Source: Pseudomonas sp. HS6
GTDB lineage: Bacteria; Pseudomonadota; Gammaproteobacteria; Pseudomonadales; Pseudomonadaceae
Direction: 5' to 3'
Assembly: GCF_023375815.1 (NCBI RefSeq)
Contig: NZ_CP067412.1
Coordinates: 744,001 to 808,000, forward strand
DNA: 64,000 nucleotides
The translations under genes and the position numbers were made by a program. Position 1 is the stretch's first letter; the number at the start of each line of letters is the position of its first letter. Positions 29,539 to 38,716 of this stretch are shown piece after piece. Under the pieces are notes generated by a model. That model was not told the DNA's origin and searched no databases. It saw only the letters and a program-made list of their open reading frames with translations.

Positions 29539-31134
29539 TCACTGCGCGATATCCGGCAGGCCGTGATGGCGTTGCCATAACGCCTGGTAGCGTTGCTGTT
29601 CCTGTTGCCAGTGTTCGTCGTTCCAGCCCAGCCGTGGTTGGCAGAGTTGGCGAATGGCCGGGAAATACTCCGCGCCGCCACGGGGCAGTAACAGGCCGAG
29701 ACGGGTTCGACGCAGCAGCAGGTCATCCAGGTGCAGGACCATTTCCGCTTCACAGGCGAAGGCCAGTTCCGCCCACAAGGTGTCGGTGGCGCCGACCGTT
29801 TCATGGCCCAGTTCGGTGAGCAGTTGCGCCAGCCTCGGCAGGTCACGGCCGTGTCGCCCGGCCAGACGTCGCCACTGACCGGGGCTGAGACCCGGGATCG
29901 CCAGTGGCGGAACGGCGGCAAACACTGGCGCGGCATGATCTTCGAAAGAACGGTTGAGCATGTCGGCGCACGCCTTGAGCACTTCGATGGCTTGCGGGCG
30001 GAACGTCGTGAGTTTGCCGCCGGCCAGGGTGACGCAACCCGGCTCCTGCCACAGCACATGTTCACGGGTTTCGTTCGACGGTTTGTCCTGATGCTCACCC
30101 GCCGTACCGCCCACCACCGGGCGCACGCCGGACCAGGTTGAAAGCACGTCGGCGGCTGTCACTTCAGCGCCGGGAAACTGCTGTCGGCAGGCGGCCAGAA
30201 GATAGTCGAGTTCGTCGGTGCTGATACTCGCGCTCTGGTCCAGATTCTCGCGGTGATCGAGGTCGGTGGTGCCGACCACTGTGGCGCCTTCCCACGGGAA
30301 AACGAACACTGGCCGACGATCACGCTCATGCAGAAACGTGAAGGCTTGCGCCACCGGCAAGCGCCAGCCCGGCAGCAGCAAATGACTGCCACGCAACGGG
30401 CGCAACTGTCGTGGCGCTTCGGGAGGGCGCAAGCGTTCGGCCCAGGCTCCGGTAGCCACCGCCAACACACCACAACGCAGTTGCAGCGATGCGCCGGCCT
30501 CGCAATCCTCTACCTGAACCCCGCACACCCGCCCGTTTTCCCGCAACAGATGTTCGACACGCATGCCGTTGAGCACCACCGCGTCATCGGCCCGCGCTTC
30601 GCTCAACACGCGCATCACCAGCCGCGCGTCATCGGTCAGTGCATCGACAAAACAGGTGCCTCCCAGCAGGTCATGTTCTTTCACGCCAGGCGCCAGATAA
30701 CGCAGTTGCCGCGCATCATGGAAACGATGGTCGCGGCGTCCGGCCAATGCGTCATAGATCGACAACAGACCACCCAACACTCGCGGCCCGGGAAAGCCGC
30801 CGCGATAGTGCGGCATCATGAAACTCATCGGCTCCACCAGTCCCGGCGCTTCGTCGAGCAGACGCTGGCGTTCGCGCACCGAATCGCGGGTCAGTCGCCA
30901 CTGGCCCTTGGCGATATAACGCAAACCGCCATGGACCATTTTCGAAGACCGACTGGAGGTGCCCCAGGCAAAATCACGCTGCTCCAGCAGCAGGCAGCGC
31001 CAGCCACGGCGTGCGGCTTCACGCAGGATGCCGGCGCCGCTGATGCCGCCGCCAATCACGATCAAATCCCAGGTTTCACCCGCCAACGTGAGCAGGATTT
31101 GCTGGCGCCATTCGGCGTTCCAGTCCGCGCACAT
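29539..31134 (-). CDS. GlpD-like FAD-dependent glycerol-3-phosphate dehydrogenase
   Basis: Flavoprotein of 531 residues of the DadA/GlpD group that oxidises glycerol-3-phosphate (or a derivative) to the keto form and passes electrons to quinone. The Rossmann site is [22 protein letters not shown] at about residues 23-44, followed by the GlpD motif [18 protein letters not shown]. The C-terminal DAO domain has [13 protein letters not shown]. The start at 31134 (MCADWNAEW) lies 5 bases after the upstream gene stop; the longer open frame upstream is not family-like. Confidence 0.92.
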   Translation of the reverse strand: MCADWNAEWRQQILLTLAGETWDLIVIGGGISGAGILREAARRGWRCLLLEQRDFAWGTSSRSSKMVHGGLRYIAKGQWRLTRDSVRERQRLLDEAPGLVEPMSFMMPHYRGGFPGPRVLGGLLSIYDALAGRRDHRFHDARQLRYLAPGVKEHDLLGGTCFVDALTDDARLVMRVLSEARADDAVVLNGMRVEHLLRENGRVCGVQVEDCEAGASLQLRCGVLAVATGAWAERLRPPEAPRQLRPLRGSHLLLPGWRLPVAQAFTFLHERDRRPVFVFPWEGATVVGTTDLDHRENLDQSASISTDELDYLLAACRQQFPGAEVTAADVLSTWSGVRPVVGGTAGEHQDKPSNETREHVLWQEPGCVTLAGGKLTTFRPQAIEVLKACADMLNRSFEDHAAPVFAAVPPLAIPGLSPGQWRRLAGRHGRDLPRLAQLLTELGHETVGATDTLWAELAFACEAEMVLHLDDLLLRRTRLGLLLPRGGAEYFPAIRQLCQPRLGWNDEHWQQEQQRYQALWQRHHGLPDIAQ

Positions 31135-31139
31135 GGCGG

Positions 31140-32735
31140 TCACTCCTGCAACAACGTGCCGGGGTTCAGGCGCCCGGCCGGGTCGAAGTGCCGGCTCAGC
31201 GCCTGCAAGGTGTCCATCGCCAAAACGCCCTTCTCGCGCAACAGGTACGGCGCATGATCCTTGCCCACGCCGTGCTGATGGCTGATGGTGCCGTGGTTGT
31301 CGACGATGGTCTGGCTGGCCGCGTGCTTGAGGGCCTTCCAGCGTGCCAGCGTCGCGGGATAGTCCGCTGCCGGGCGAAACACGTAGGTGGTGTAGATGCT
31401 CGAACCTTCGCCGTAGACGTGGGACAGATGCGTGAACACGTGCACGCACTCACCCTCCGCCGCCAACGCGTCGCGCAGGCTGTTTTCGATCAGGTTGAGC
31501 AGGTTGTCGACGTTGCTCCAGTCGGTGGCGGTTTCCAGGGTGTCGACCACGTAACCGGCGTTCCACAGGTTCTCCCGCAGATAAGGAAAACGGAAACGGT
31601 TCTGCGCCCACTTCTTGCCGAGCAGCGTGCCGGTAAACACACCACCAAACGCTTTCAGATGCTGACGGGCCTGATTCAGGGATAGCGCATTTTGCTTGCG
31701 ATTGCCGGTCACGCCGAAAGTCAGCAGGCACTTGCCCTGCCCGGCGCCGCGTAGGCTCAGGTACTTTTCCAGCCAGGCGATCTGTTGCGGATGGCCGGCC
31801 AGTGCCAGTTGGGTTTCGGTTTCCACCGCGTTGGACAGGCGCAGCATCGACAGCGGCACCCGCGCTTGCGCCAGTTGCTGTATGGCTTGCAGCGCCTTGC
31901 TCCAACTGGGCAGAAACACACCGTAAAAACGTTCGTCGGCCGGCAGCGCACTGACTCGCACCTTGACCTCGGAAATGATCCCGAAACGCCCCTCGCAACC
32001 CAGCACCACTTCGCGCAGATCAGGGCCGGCCGCGGAGGCCGGGAAGGTTGGAATCTGTAGCGGCCCGGCAAAGGTTTCCAGGGTTCCGCCGGCGAACAAC
32101 TGCTCGATCCGCCCATAGCGCAGCGATTGCTGACCACTGGAACGACTGGCCACCCAACCACCCAGCGTCGACAACTCCCACGACTGCGGGAAGTGCCCCA
32201 GCGTGTAGCCTCGGGCGCGCAGTTGACTTTCTACCTGCGGCCCACTGGCGCCGGGGCCGAAAGTCGCCAGCAGGCTTTGTTCATCAAGGTCGATCAGGCG
32301 ATTCATCCGCGCCAGGGACACCGTCACCACGGGCCGCGTCGACTCTGGCGGGTTGATGTGCCCGGCCACCGACGTGCCGCCGCCGTAGGGAATCAGGCAC
32401 AGGTCCTGCGCCTGGGCGAGGGCCAGCAACTGGCGGATGTGTTCGGCGGTTTCCGGGAACGCCACGGCGTCGGGATAGTTACCCAGCGCCCCCTCGCGCA
32501 GCGCCAGCCAGTCCGGCAGGCTCTGGCCGCGGGCATGCAGCAGACGGTCATGGGCATCGATGCTGTACAAGGCGTGCTCCGCCAGCCGCGAGACCGGCAC
32601 GCGGGCCAATGCTGCTTCAAGCGTTGCGTCGGGCAGCGCTCGACCGTCCCCTAGCCGTTCATGGAGAAAACTTGCGCCCTGGGCCGGCAGTTCGACCACC
32701 GTGGTTGCATCTCCCCAGCCGTTCCAGCGTCGCAT
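31140..32735 (-). CDS. FAD-binding oxidase, alkyl-dihydroxyacetone-phosphate synthase-like
   Basis: VAO-family flavoprotein of 531 residues that resembles AGPS, the enzyme making the ether bond of ether lipids from acyl-DHAP. The FAD loop PYGGGTSVAGHINP lies near residue 115. Further AGPS-like elements are SRSSGQQSLRYGRIEQL, CVHVFTHLSHVYGEGSSIYTTYVF and, near residues 485-490, SHQHGVGK, equivalent to the AGPS histidine triad but with the middle His replaced by Gln. It begins the operon, with a 5-base gap to the GlpD-like gene. It could be an AGPS-like synthase or lyase, or an oxidase with another substrate. Confidence 0.85.
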   Translation of the reverse strand: MRRWNGWGDATTVVELPAQGASFLHERLGDGRALPDATLEAALARVPVSRLAEHALYSIDAHDRLLHARGQSLPDWLALREGALGNYPDAVAFPETAEHIRQLLALAQAQDLCLIPYGGGTSVAGHINPPESTRPVVTVSLARMNRLIDLDEQSLLATFGPGASGPQVESQLRARGYTLGHFPQSWELSTLGGWVASRSSGQQSLRYGRIEQLFAGGTLETFAGPLQIPTFPASAAGPDLREVVLGCEGRFGIISEVKVRVSALPADERFYGVFLPSWSKALQAIQQLAQARVPLSMLRLSNAVETETQLALAGHPQQIAWLEKYLSLRGAGQGKCLLTFGVTGNRKQNALSLNQARQHLKAFGGVFTGTLLGKKWAQNRFRFPYLRENLWNAGYVVDTLETATDWSNVDNLLNLIENSLRDALAAEGECVHVFTHLSHVYGEGSSIYTTYVFRPAADYPATLARWKALKHAASQTIVDNHGTISHQHGVGKDHAPYLLREKGVLAMDTLQALSRHFDPAGRLNPGTLLQE

Positions 32736-32946
32736 GCGTGTGTCCTTCTGTGCAGTCTGATCAGTGAGATTTCAGGGCCTCATACTAGTCAGCCGGCCGA
32801 AAGTGTCACGGTCGCATCCGGCCAGTTCGAGTAGCCAATTGAGTCAAACGTCGCGCAAGCGTCAGCCATTTACTTTAGTCGTGGATTCAAATTACCTTTC
32901 AGGGCGCTCATCCGCCCGTGGCGGCCTCGATCAAGGGAATTCGGTC

Positions 32947-33978
32947 ATGCAATCGCTCGGCTTCACCTCCGTTCCGCCACTGCTCAAGTACCTGCGCCAT
33001 GCCGAACACCTGGGCATGGCCATCGAGCCTGCGTTGGCGGCGGCGGGGTTGCAGCCGCAGCAGTTGAGCGACAACAGCCTGCGCCTGCCGGGCGAAACCC
33101 ATGAGCGGTTGCTCGATTACTTTTGCGAACACTCGGGCGATCCGCTGTTTGGCCTCAACGCCGCGAATTTCGTCCTGCCCAACTCATGGAGCGTGCTGGG
33201 CTACATCACCATGAACTGCGCGACACTGGGCGATGCCATGAGCCGCATCATGCCGTTCGAAAAACTGGTGGGCGACATGGGCGTCAGCCGCGCCGAGGTG
33301 CAGGACAGCCACGTGCACCTGATCTGGAGCTGCCGTTTTGAACGCCCGCGAATTCGCCGGCATCTGGTGGAAAACGTGCTCGGCTCCTGGCTGCAATACG
33401 CACGCTGGATCGCCGATACCCAACTGTCGCCGGCCGCCGTGTGGCTGGAACACTCACGCCCGGCGGACACGACGCTGGAACAGTACGAACAGTTTTTCGA
33501 ATGCCCGGTGCTGTTCGATCAGCCCTACTCCGCGCTGATTGTGCCTTTGCCATATTTGCAGTTGCCGTTGCGCCAGGCTGATGCGCATTTGCTGCGCACT
33601 CTCGAAGAACACGCACAAAGCCTGATGGCGACACTGGAGGATGCGTCGCTGGAGCAGCGGGTCAAAAGCATCCTGCGCCAGTTGCTCAAGGAAGGTCTGC
33701 CGCGCAAGGAACAAGTGGCCGAACATCTCGCCGTGTCCGTGCGCACGCTGCAACGCCAGTTGCATCAGGCTGGCACGTCATATCAGCAGATTCTCGATGA
33801 CTTGCGCCAGGAACTGGCCGAGCATTACCTGCTCAACAGTACCTTGCCGATTCAGGACATCGCCCAGTATCTGGGCTTCACCGAACCGCGCTCGTTTCAC
33901 CGCACGTTCAAGAGCCGACGCGGGATGCCGCCCGGGGAGTTTCGGCAGACTCACCGGGTTAGTGGTGGTGCCGAATAA
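32947..33978 (+). CDS. AraC-family transcriptional regulator with PF12625-type N-domain
   Basis: A 343-residue regulator divergent from the lipid-type operon. The N-terminal 180 residues match the arabinose-binding-like domain of the OruR/ArgR-like AraC group (SVPPLLKYLRHAEHLGMAIEPAL, ETHERLLDYFCEHSGDPLFGL). The C-terminal double HTH shows KEQVAEHLAVSVRTLQRQLHQAGTSYQQILDDLR and IAQYLGFTEPRSFHRTFK. ATG 32947 is preferred; AAGGGA is eight bases before. The 211-base gap to the AGPS-like gene has no gene and should hold the divergent promoters. It is the most likely activator of that operon. Confidence 0.9.
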   Translation: MQSLGFTSVPPLLKYLRHAEHLGMAIEPALAAAGLQPQQLSDNSLRLPGETHERLLDYFCEHSGDPLFGLNAANFVLPNSWSVLGYITMNCATLGDAMSRIMPFEKLVGDMGVSRAEVQDSHVHLIWSCRFERPRIRRHLVENVLGSWLQYARWIADTQLSPAAVWLEHSRPADTTLEQYEQFFECPVLFDQPYSALIVPLPYLQLPLRQADAHLLRTLEEHAQSLMATLEDASLEQRVKSILRQLLKEGLPRKEQVAEHLAVSVRTLQRQLHQAGTSYQQILDDLRQELAEHYLLNSTLPIQDIAQYLGFTEPRSFHRTFKSRRGMPPGEFRQTHRVSGGAE

Positions 33979-33997
33979 GTGTGCGACTCACAGCAGT

Positions 33998-34190
33998 CCC
34001 CTCACCCCAGCCCTCTCCCAGTGGGAGAGGGAGCCGACCGCGAAATACTCACGATCTACGCTGACCTGAAATCGCTTCTGCGAATCCATAATCGACACGA
34101 TCTTTCAGGTCGATGTATGACAAGAGACACCTCGGTCAGTCCCCTCTCCCTCGGGGCGGTCCGACGTTTCGGGAGGGTTAGGGTGAGGGG
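33998..34190. repeat. Inverted-ended intergenic repeat element
   Basis: The ends read CCCCTCACCC (33998) and GGGTGAGGGG (to 34190). Inside are hairpins such as CCCTCTCCCAGTGGGAGAGGG and a related but diverged right copy. Such non-coding elements are common in Pseudomonas genomes; it also separates the convergent AraC and glyoxalase genes. Confidence 0.75.
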
Positions 34191-34198
34191 CTTTTGGC

Positions 34199-34567
34199 TC
34201 AGAGGCTGATCGCGTTGGTGAACACCAGACGGTTGCCGAACGGGTCGGCGATGGTCATGTCCTGGCTGCCCCACGGCATGGCCTGGATGCCCGGGTGCGA
34301 GAATTTGTAGTTCTTGGCGACCAACTGTTGCTGAAACGCCTCCAGTTCATCGGTCTCGATCCGCAGGGCCGAACCCGGGGTTGCATCTCCGTGGTGTTCG
34401 GACAAATGCAGTACGCACTCACCGCGCGAAACCTGCAGGTACAACGGGAAACCGGGTTCGAAACGATGCTGCCAATCGATCTTGAAGCCGAGGAAATCGA
34501 CGTAGAATTCCACGGCCTTGGCTTCATCGAAAATCCGCAGGATCGGGGTGGTTTTGCCGAAGCTCAT
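34199..34567 (-). CDS. Glyoxalase/bleomycin-resistance superfamily protein
   Basis: A 122-residue vicinal-oxygen-chelate protein. It starts MSFGKTTPILRIFDEAKAVEFYVDFLGF, has the metal-site-like CVLHLSEHHGD segment and the closing IADPFGNRLVFTNA motif (DPFGN is a superfamily hallmark). The start at 34567 follows a GGGAGC ribosome site and is preferred over an open frame 18 residues longer. Substrate unknown. It lies beyond the D-aminoacylase gene and could be read from the same operon or independently. Confidence 0.88.
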   Translation of the reverse strand: MSFGKTTPILRIFDEAKAVEFYVDFLGFKIDWQHRFEPGFPLYLQVSRGECVLHLSEHHGDATPGSALRIETDELEAFQQQLVAKNYKFSHPGIQAMPWGSQDMTIADPFGNRLVFTNAISL

Positions 34568-34684
34568 GGGGTGCTCCCTGACTGATTGGCCCCAGAGTGT
34601 AGCCGGGGTGGATGTCAGCAATTCGGCTTGGTGATGGCTTTCTTTAATCGCAATGTGCCATCACCGTGACACAGTCAGCAAAAT

Positions 34685-36142
34685 TCAACGAAAGCCGTCG
34701 CGCAGATCGCCTTGGCGCGCCAGGAACCGCCCTGGTCTTTGGCCATTGGCCTGACCGTCTCGGTAACTCAAAACGCCATTGATCCACACACCCTCGATGC
34801 CTTGGGCGGCGCGTTGCGGGTCGTTGAAATCCGCCACGTCACGCACGGTCGCCGGGTCGAACAACACCAGATCCGCCCAGTGTCCTTCACGAATCTCGCC
34901 CCTTTCCTTCAGACCGAAACGCGCCGCCGACAGACCGGTCATCTTGTGCACGGCGGTGTGCAGCGGAAACAGGCCGACATCACGACTGAAATGGCCGAGC
35001 ACCCGAGGGAAAGCCCCCCACAGACGCGGATGCGGGAACGGGTCTTCCGGCAGGCCGTCGGAACCGACCATCGACAGCGGATGAGCGAGGATCCGGCGTA
35101 CATCGTTCTCGTCCATGCCGTAATACACCGCACCCGCCGGTTGCAGGCGTTTGGCGGCGTCGAGCAATGACAGATTCCATTCGGCGGCGATGTCGATCAA
35201 GTCGCGACCACTGACATCAGGATACGGGGTCGACCAGGTAATGGTGATGCGATGGGCGTCGGTGACCTGCTTAAGATCCAGCGTCGAAGAACTCGCCGCG
35301 TACGGATAGCAATCGCAGCCGACCGGGTGAGCCTTTGCCGCCTCTTCCAGCGAAGCGAGCAACTGCGGACTGCGCCCCCAGTTACCGGCACCGGCGCATT
35401 TGAGGTGGGAAATAATGACTGGAGATTGAGCGTGGCGTCCGATGCGGAAGGCTTCGTCCATCGCCTCCAGCACCGGTTCGAATTCACTACGCAGATGGGT
35501 GGTGTACACCGCGCCGAACGCGTTCAATTCTTCAGTCAGCTGCATGACTTCATCGGTGGACGCCGAGAACGCACTCGCATACGCCAGACCTGTGGATAAA
35601 CCGAGGGCGCCCGCCTCCAGGCTTTCACGCAACTGCTCGCGCATCGCAGCGATTTCATCGTCAGTCGCGGTGCGAAACAGATCATCGAGGTGATTGCTGC
35701 GCAGCGCCGTGTGGCCGACCAGTGCCGCGACGTTCAGTGTGGTGTTGGCCGCTTCGACCGCCGCGCGGTAATCGCTGAAACGTGGATAGACGAATGCGGC
35801 GGCCGTGCCGAGCAGGTTCATCGGATCCGGTGGATCGCCCTTGAGACGGACCGGTGCTGCACTGATGCCGCAGTTGCCGACAATCACCGTGGTCACGCCC
35901 TGACTTAGCTTGGGCAACATCTGCGGCTGGCGGATCACCACGGTGTCGTCGTGGGTGTGCACGTCGATGAAGCCCGGTGCCAGCACTCGGCCGACGGCGT
36001 CGATTTCATCGGTGGCGCGGTCGTCGCGCAAGTCACCGATGCGCGCGATGCGGCCATCGAGGATCGCCACGTCGGCGGTATAGCCGGGGCTGTTGCTGCC
36101 GTCGATGACCAGTGCGTTGCGAATCAGTGTGTCGTACAACAT
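34685..36142 (-). CDS. N-acyl-D-amino-acid deacylase family amidohydrolase
   Basis: Amidohydrolase-superfamily enzyme of 485 residues, the usual D-aminoacylase length. Key features are VLAPGFIDVHTHDD (zinc His-x-His) near residue 60, VIVGNCGISAAP with the metal-bridging Cys near 96, HLKCAG near 265, and the closing LVLFDPATV metal-dependent hydrolase pattern. It could deacylate N-acyl-D-amino acids or a related dipeptide. It is the last gene of a carbamoyltransferase operon, 25 bases after the DUF218 gene, where a deacylase could mature or detoxify a product. Confidence 0.88.
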   Translation of the reverse strand: MLYDTLIRNALVIDGSNSPGYTADVAILDGRIARIGDLRDDRATDEIDAVGRVLAPGFIDVHTHDDTVVIRQPQMLPKLSQGVTTVIVGNCGISAAPVRLKGDPPDPMNLLGTAAAFVYPRFSDYRAAVEAANTTLNVAALVGHTALRSNHLDDLFRTATDDEIAAMREQLRESLEAGALGLSTGLAYASAFSASTDEVMQLTEELNAFGAVYTTHLRSEFEPVLEAMDEAFRIGRHAQSPVIISHLKCAGAGNWGRSPQLLASLEEAAKAHPVGCDCYPYAASSSTLDLKQVTDAHRITITWSTPYPDVSGRDLIDIAAEWNLSLLDAAKRLQPAGAVYYGMDENDVRRILAHPLSMVGSDGLPEDPFPHPRLWGAFPRVLGHFSRDVGLFPLHTAVHKMTGLSAARFGLKERGEIREGHWADLVLFDPATVRDVADFNDPQRAAQGIEGVWINGVLSYRDGQANGQRPGRFLARQGDLRDGFR

Positions 36143-36167
36143 GTCAGTCTCCGGCGGCAGCTCGGCG

Positions 36168-36806
36168 TCAGTGTCTGCCTTTGATCAAATGGTGATCGAA
36201 TCCTTGTTCGATCAGGTAGCGCCAGGCTACCTCGACTTCCTCGGGAATCACCTGCTCGACCTGAAAGCCCAGCGAAGGGTAAACCATGATCCGGTGCACA
36301 TCCCCGACCATTTCGTCGATCAGCCCCAGGACCCCGATCAGGTTGCTGACCTCCCCCGGAAAACTGAAGGACGGCGCATCCACCCAGGCCTCAAGCCCTG
36401 GCCATTGAACGGGCACGGTCAACGCCACGCGCCGGATCGAATTCGGCTTGGTCAGGAACGTCGCCCGGCGCACGTCCGGGAACAACGCCCGGGCAAACGC
36501 GATGTTCTCGGCGAAGTTGGTGGCACGGGATTCGAGGGTGAATTGATCCGGTGAAACGCCTTGAATCATGGCCCGTTGCGCAAAAATATCGGCTTCGGTC
36601 CGTTCCCACAAATGCTTCGTCCAATTTCCGGTATTGCCGGTGAACAACAGATGCGGGGCGACGCCTTTTTTCAGCAACTGGCAGGCGTAATCACAGACCC
36701 GCAGGTCGTAGGAGCCGCACACCACGATCAGCTCACACTCACTGTGTTGGCGCCCTGCTCCCAGGAAATTCCACAGGACGGTCGCGTGTCGCAAGGTCGG
36801 TGTCAT
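36168..36806 (-). CDS. YdcF/DUF218 family protein
   Basis: Cytosolic protein of 212 residues of the DUF218 (YdcF/SanA/ElyC) type. It has IVVCGSYDLRVCDYACQLLKKGVAPHLLFTG near residue 28, the family's nucleotide-like binding region, and LESRATNFAENIAFA near residue 95, a family hallmark. No membrane anchor is seen, unlike SanA/ElyC. The start at 36806 overlaps the HAD gene stop (ATGA). Function unknown; DUF218 members occur beside natural-product enzymes as well as envelope genes. Confidence 0.85.
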   Translation of the reverse strand: MTPTLRHATVLWNFLGAGRQHSECELIVVCGSYDLRVCDYACQLLKKGVAPHLLFTGNTGNWTKHLWERTEADIFAQRAMIQGVSPDQFTLESRATNFAENIAFARALFPDVRRATFLTKPNSIRRVALTVPVQWPGLEAWVDAPSFSFPGEVSNLIGVLGLIDEMVGDVHRIMVYPSLGFQVEQVIPEEVEVAWRYLIEQGFDHHLIKGRH

Positions 36807-37510
36807 GAGCGTGCGAACCTCTGGGCAACCTGCCCGCTGATAAACAATCCACCGTCGGCATAGAGGTGTGTATCCACCCCGCTCTGCGAGACCGGGAGCG
36901 CTGTGAAATCCGCGTACGTCCGCAGTGCCCCGTGGGCAGTCAGCGTCGGATCGTCGCCGATTCCGATACACAGCGCGCCGCTGCTGACCGCCGACTGCAC
37001 GCCGCTGACGGAATCTTCGAAGACCAGGCATTCATCGCTCTGACGCTCCAGTCGGGAGGCGGCCAGACGATAAGGATCGGGAGCCGGTTTGCCACTGCGC
37101 ACATCGTCGCGGCAGATGATGCAGTCGAAAACCGACGTCAGGTCGTGTTGCTGCAAAACGTGGTCGACTCGCGCTCGCCAACTGCTGGTCACCAGCGCCA
37201 GCGGCACCCGCCCATTCAATTCGGCGATGAACGCAGCAACGCCCGGCACCAGCGCGCAGATCGAAACCTCTTCGATGGCATCGACTTCCTGCTTGATCAC
37301 CACACGCTGCTGCTCGTCAAACTGACCAAACAGGGCCAGCAGGGTGTAACCGCCCGGGCGACCGTGAATGTGATCGTCGATGAAGGCCTGATCGACCGTC
37401 ACACCGTACTTGCGCGCCACCGTGGTCCAGGCCAGTTCGATGACCTGGCGCGACTGGATCAGCACGCCATCCATATCAAAGCAGACGGCTGTAAACGTTC
37501 GTTGTGTCAT
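36803..37510 (-). CDS. HAD-superfamily phosphatase
   Basis: Haloacid-dehalogenase-like hydrolase of 235 residues, phosphoglycolate-phosphatase subgroup. Motif I is VCFDMDGVLIQS (nucleophile Asp and acid Asp), motif II is LALVTSSWRARV, motif III/IV is SGKPAPDPYRLAA and ECLVFEDSVSGVQSA. It starts at 37510, inside the last 35 bases of the MFS gene, so the two are translationally linked, and it overlaps the YdcF gene. It probably removes phosphate from a pathway intermediate; the substrate is unknown. Confidence 0.92.
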   Translation of the reverse strand: MTQRTFTAVCFDMDGVLIQSRQVIELAWTTVARKYGVTVDQAFIDDHIHGRPGGYTLLALFGQFDEQQRVVIKQEVDAIEEVSICALVPGVAAFIAELNGRVPLALVTSSWRARVDHVLQQHDLTSVFDCIICRDDVRSGKPAPDPYRLAASRLERQSDECLVFEDSVSGVQSAVSSGALCIGIGDDPTLTAHGALRTYADFTALPVSQSGVDTHLYADGGLFISGQVAQRFARS

Positions 37511-38651
37511 CGGTTGCACTTCGCATTTTCTGGTGAGCAATGAATGCCAGCACGGTTCCCATCAGGGCAAACAGCGCCATGACATACCAGGACCATTGTG
37601 GCTGCGTCTCGTACAGATACCCGGCAAAGGGTGTGGCCAAACCCATGGGCAAGGCAACCGCCAGCGAGTAATAGACACCCTGGGTAAAGACCTGGATATC
37701 TGGTGGGGCGTGATCGCGAATGCAGCGCATGATCGCCGAGTGGTACGCCGCAAAACTCAAGGCGTGCAGGCATTGTCCCAACAGGATCACCGGCACCGCA
37801 TCGCCGTCGGAAAACAACGCCCAGCGCGCCGCCGCGCAGACACTGGAAAACATCACAATGGACAACGGCGAACAGTACGACAGGACTTTGTTGGAGAACG
37901 CGAAATAGGTGATTTCCGCGATCACCGCTACTGACCAGAACACCCCGATGGCGGTTGAAGAATAGCCCTTCACGCCCCAGCCGATCGACGCCGTGGAAAA
38001 GTACAGGGTGTGGCTCAGTTGAATGAAGCTGGCCGCCGCAATCGCAATCAACAGACTTTTTTGCGCGAACAGCGCCCTCCAGTCCGGTCGTTCAATCGTG
38101 CGGCTGACCGGTTCCAGATGTGCACGGGAGACCTGGCGTTTCAGCCACAGGCACGCCAGTGCAGTGAGCAGCATGCACACCGCAATCACCACCGGCACCC
38201 ATGACTGGCTGTACTGCGCGAACAACAGCCCGCCGAGGGTCGATGTCAGGATAAACGCCGAAGAGCCCACCGCGCGGACCCAGCCATAGTTCTGCAGGGC
38301 TTGCTTGTCACGCTTGAGCAGATAGGACTCGGACAGCGGCAACACCACCATCCACAGACCGCCAAACAGGATGCTCAGGCACACGAATCCCCACAGGTGC
38401 ACCGGCATGAAATAGAACAACAACGTACACAACGCTGCCGAGAAACCGAGAAACGCCGCGAGCCGCAGTTGGTCCACGCGCCAATCGGCCACGTAGGTAA
38501 TCAAGACGCCGGTCACCACCTGGGGCCAATAGACCGCCGCGATCAACAGGCCAATCTGGCTGGCACTGAAGCCCAGCGAATTCAGCCACGTTGGCCAAAA
38601 CGGGTAGATGATGCCTTCTGCCGCAAAGAACCCGAAAAAGATCAGATACAT
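37476..38651 (-). CDS. MFS transporter, HcaT/nucleoside-symporter-like
   Basis: A 391-residue inner-membrane transporter with 12 hydrophobic segments. The N-terminal YLIFFGFFAAEGIIYPFWPTWLNSLGFSASQIGLL is typical of the phenylpropionate/nucleoside (HcaT) branch. An in-frame stop just before the first Met fixes the start. It is 65 bases after the carbamoyltransferase gene, with a hairpin in the gap, and overlaps the HAD gene. In this setting it may export the cluster product or import a precursor. Confidence 0.9.
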   Translation of the reverse strand: MYLIFFGFFAAEGIIYPFWPTWLNSLGFSASQIGLLIAAVYWPQVVTGVLITYVADWRVDQLRLAAFLGFSAALCTLLFYFMPVHLWGFVCLSILFGGLWMVVLPLSESYLLKRDKQALQNYGWVRAVGSSAFILTSTLGGLLFAQYSQSWVPVVIAVCMLLTALACLWLKRQVSRAHLEPVSRTIERPDWRALFAQKSLLIAIAAASFIQLSHTLYFSTASIGWGVKGYSSTAIGVFWSVAVIAEITYFAFSNKVLSYCSPLSIVMFSSVCAAARWALFSDGDAVPVILLGQCLHALSFAAYHSAIMRCIRDHAPPDIQVFTQGVYYSLAVALPMGLATPFAGYLYETQPQWSWYVMALFALMGTVLAFIAHQKMRSATDDTTNVYSRLL

Positions 38652-38680
38652 GGGTCAACCATACGCTCGATGCTCCTGAA

Positions 38681-38701
38681 CAGGGCTCCAGCGGAGCCCT
38701 G
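38681..38701 (-). promoter_or_regulatory. Hairpin between the carbamoyltransferase and MFS genes
   Basis: CAGGGCTCC and GGAGCCCTG, a 9-bp perfect stem with a 3-base loop and no T-run. It could stabilise the upstream message or act in processing. Confidence 0.55.
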
Positions 38702-38716
38702 TAAATCATCCTTCCA

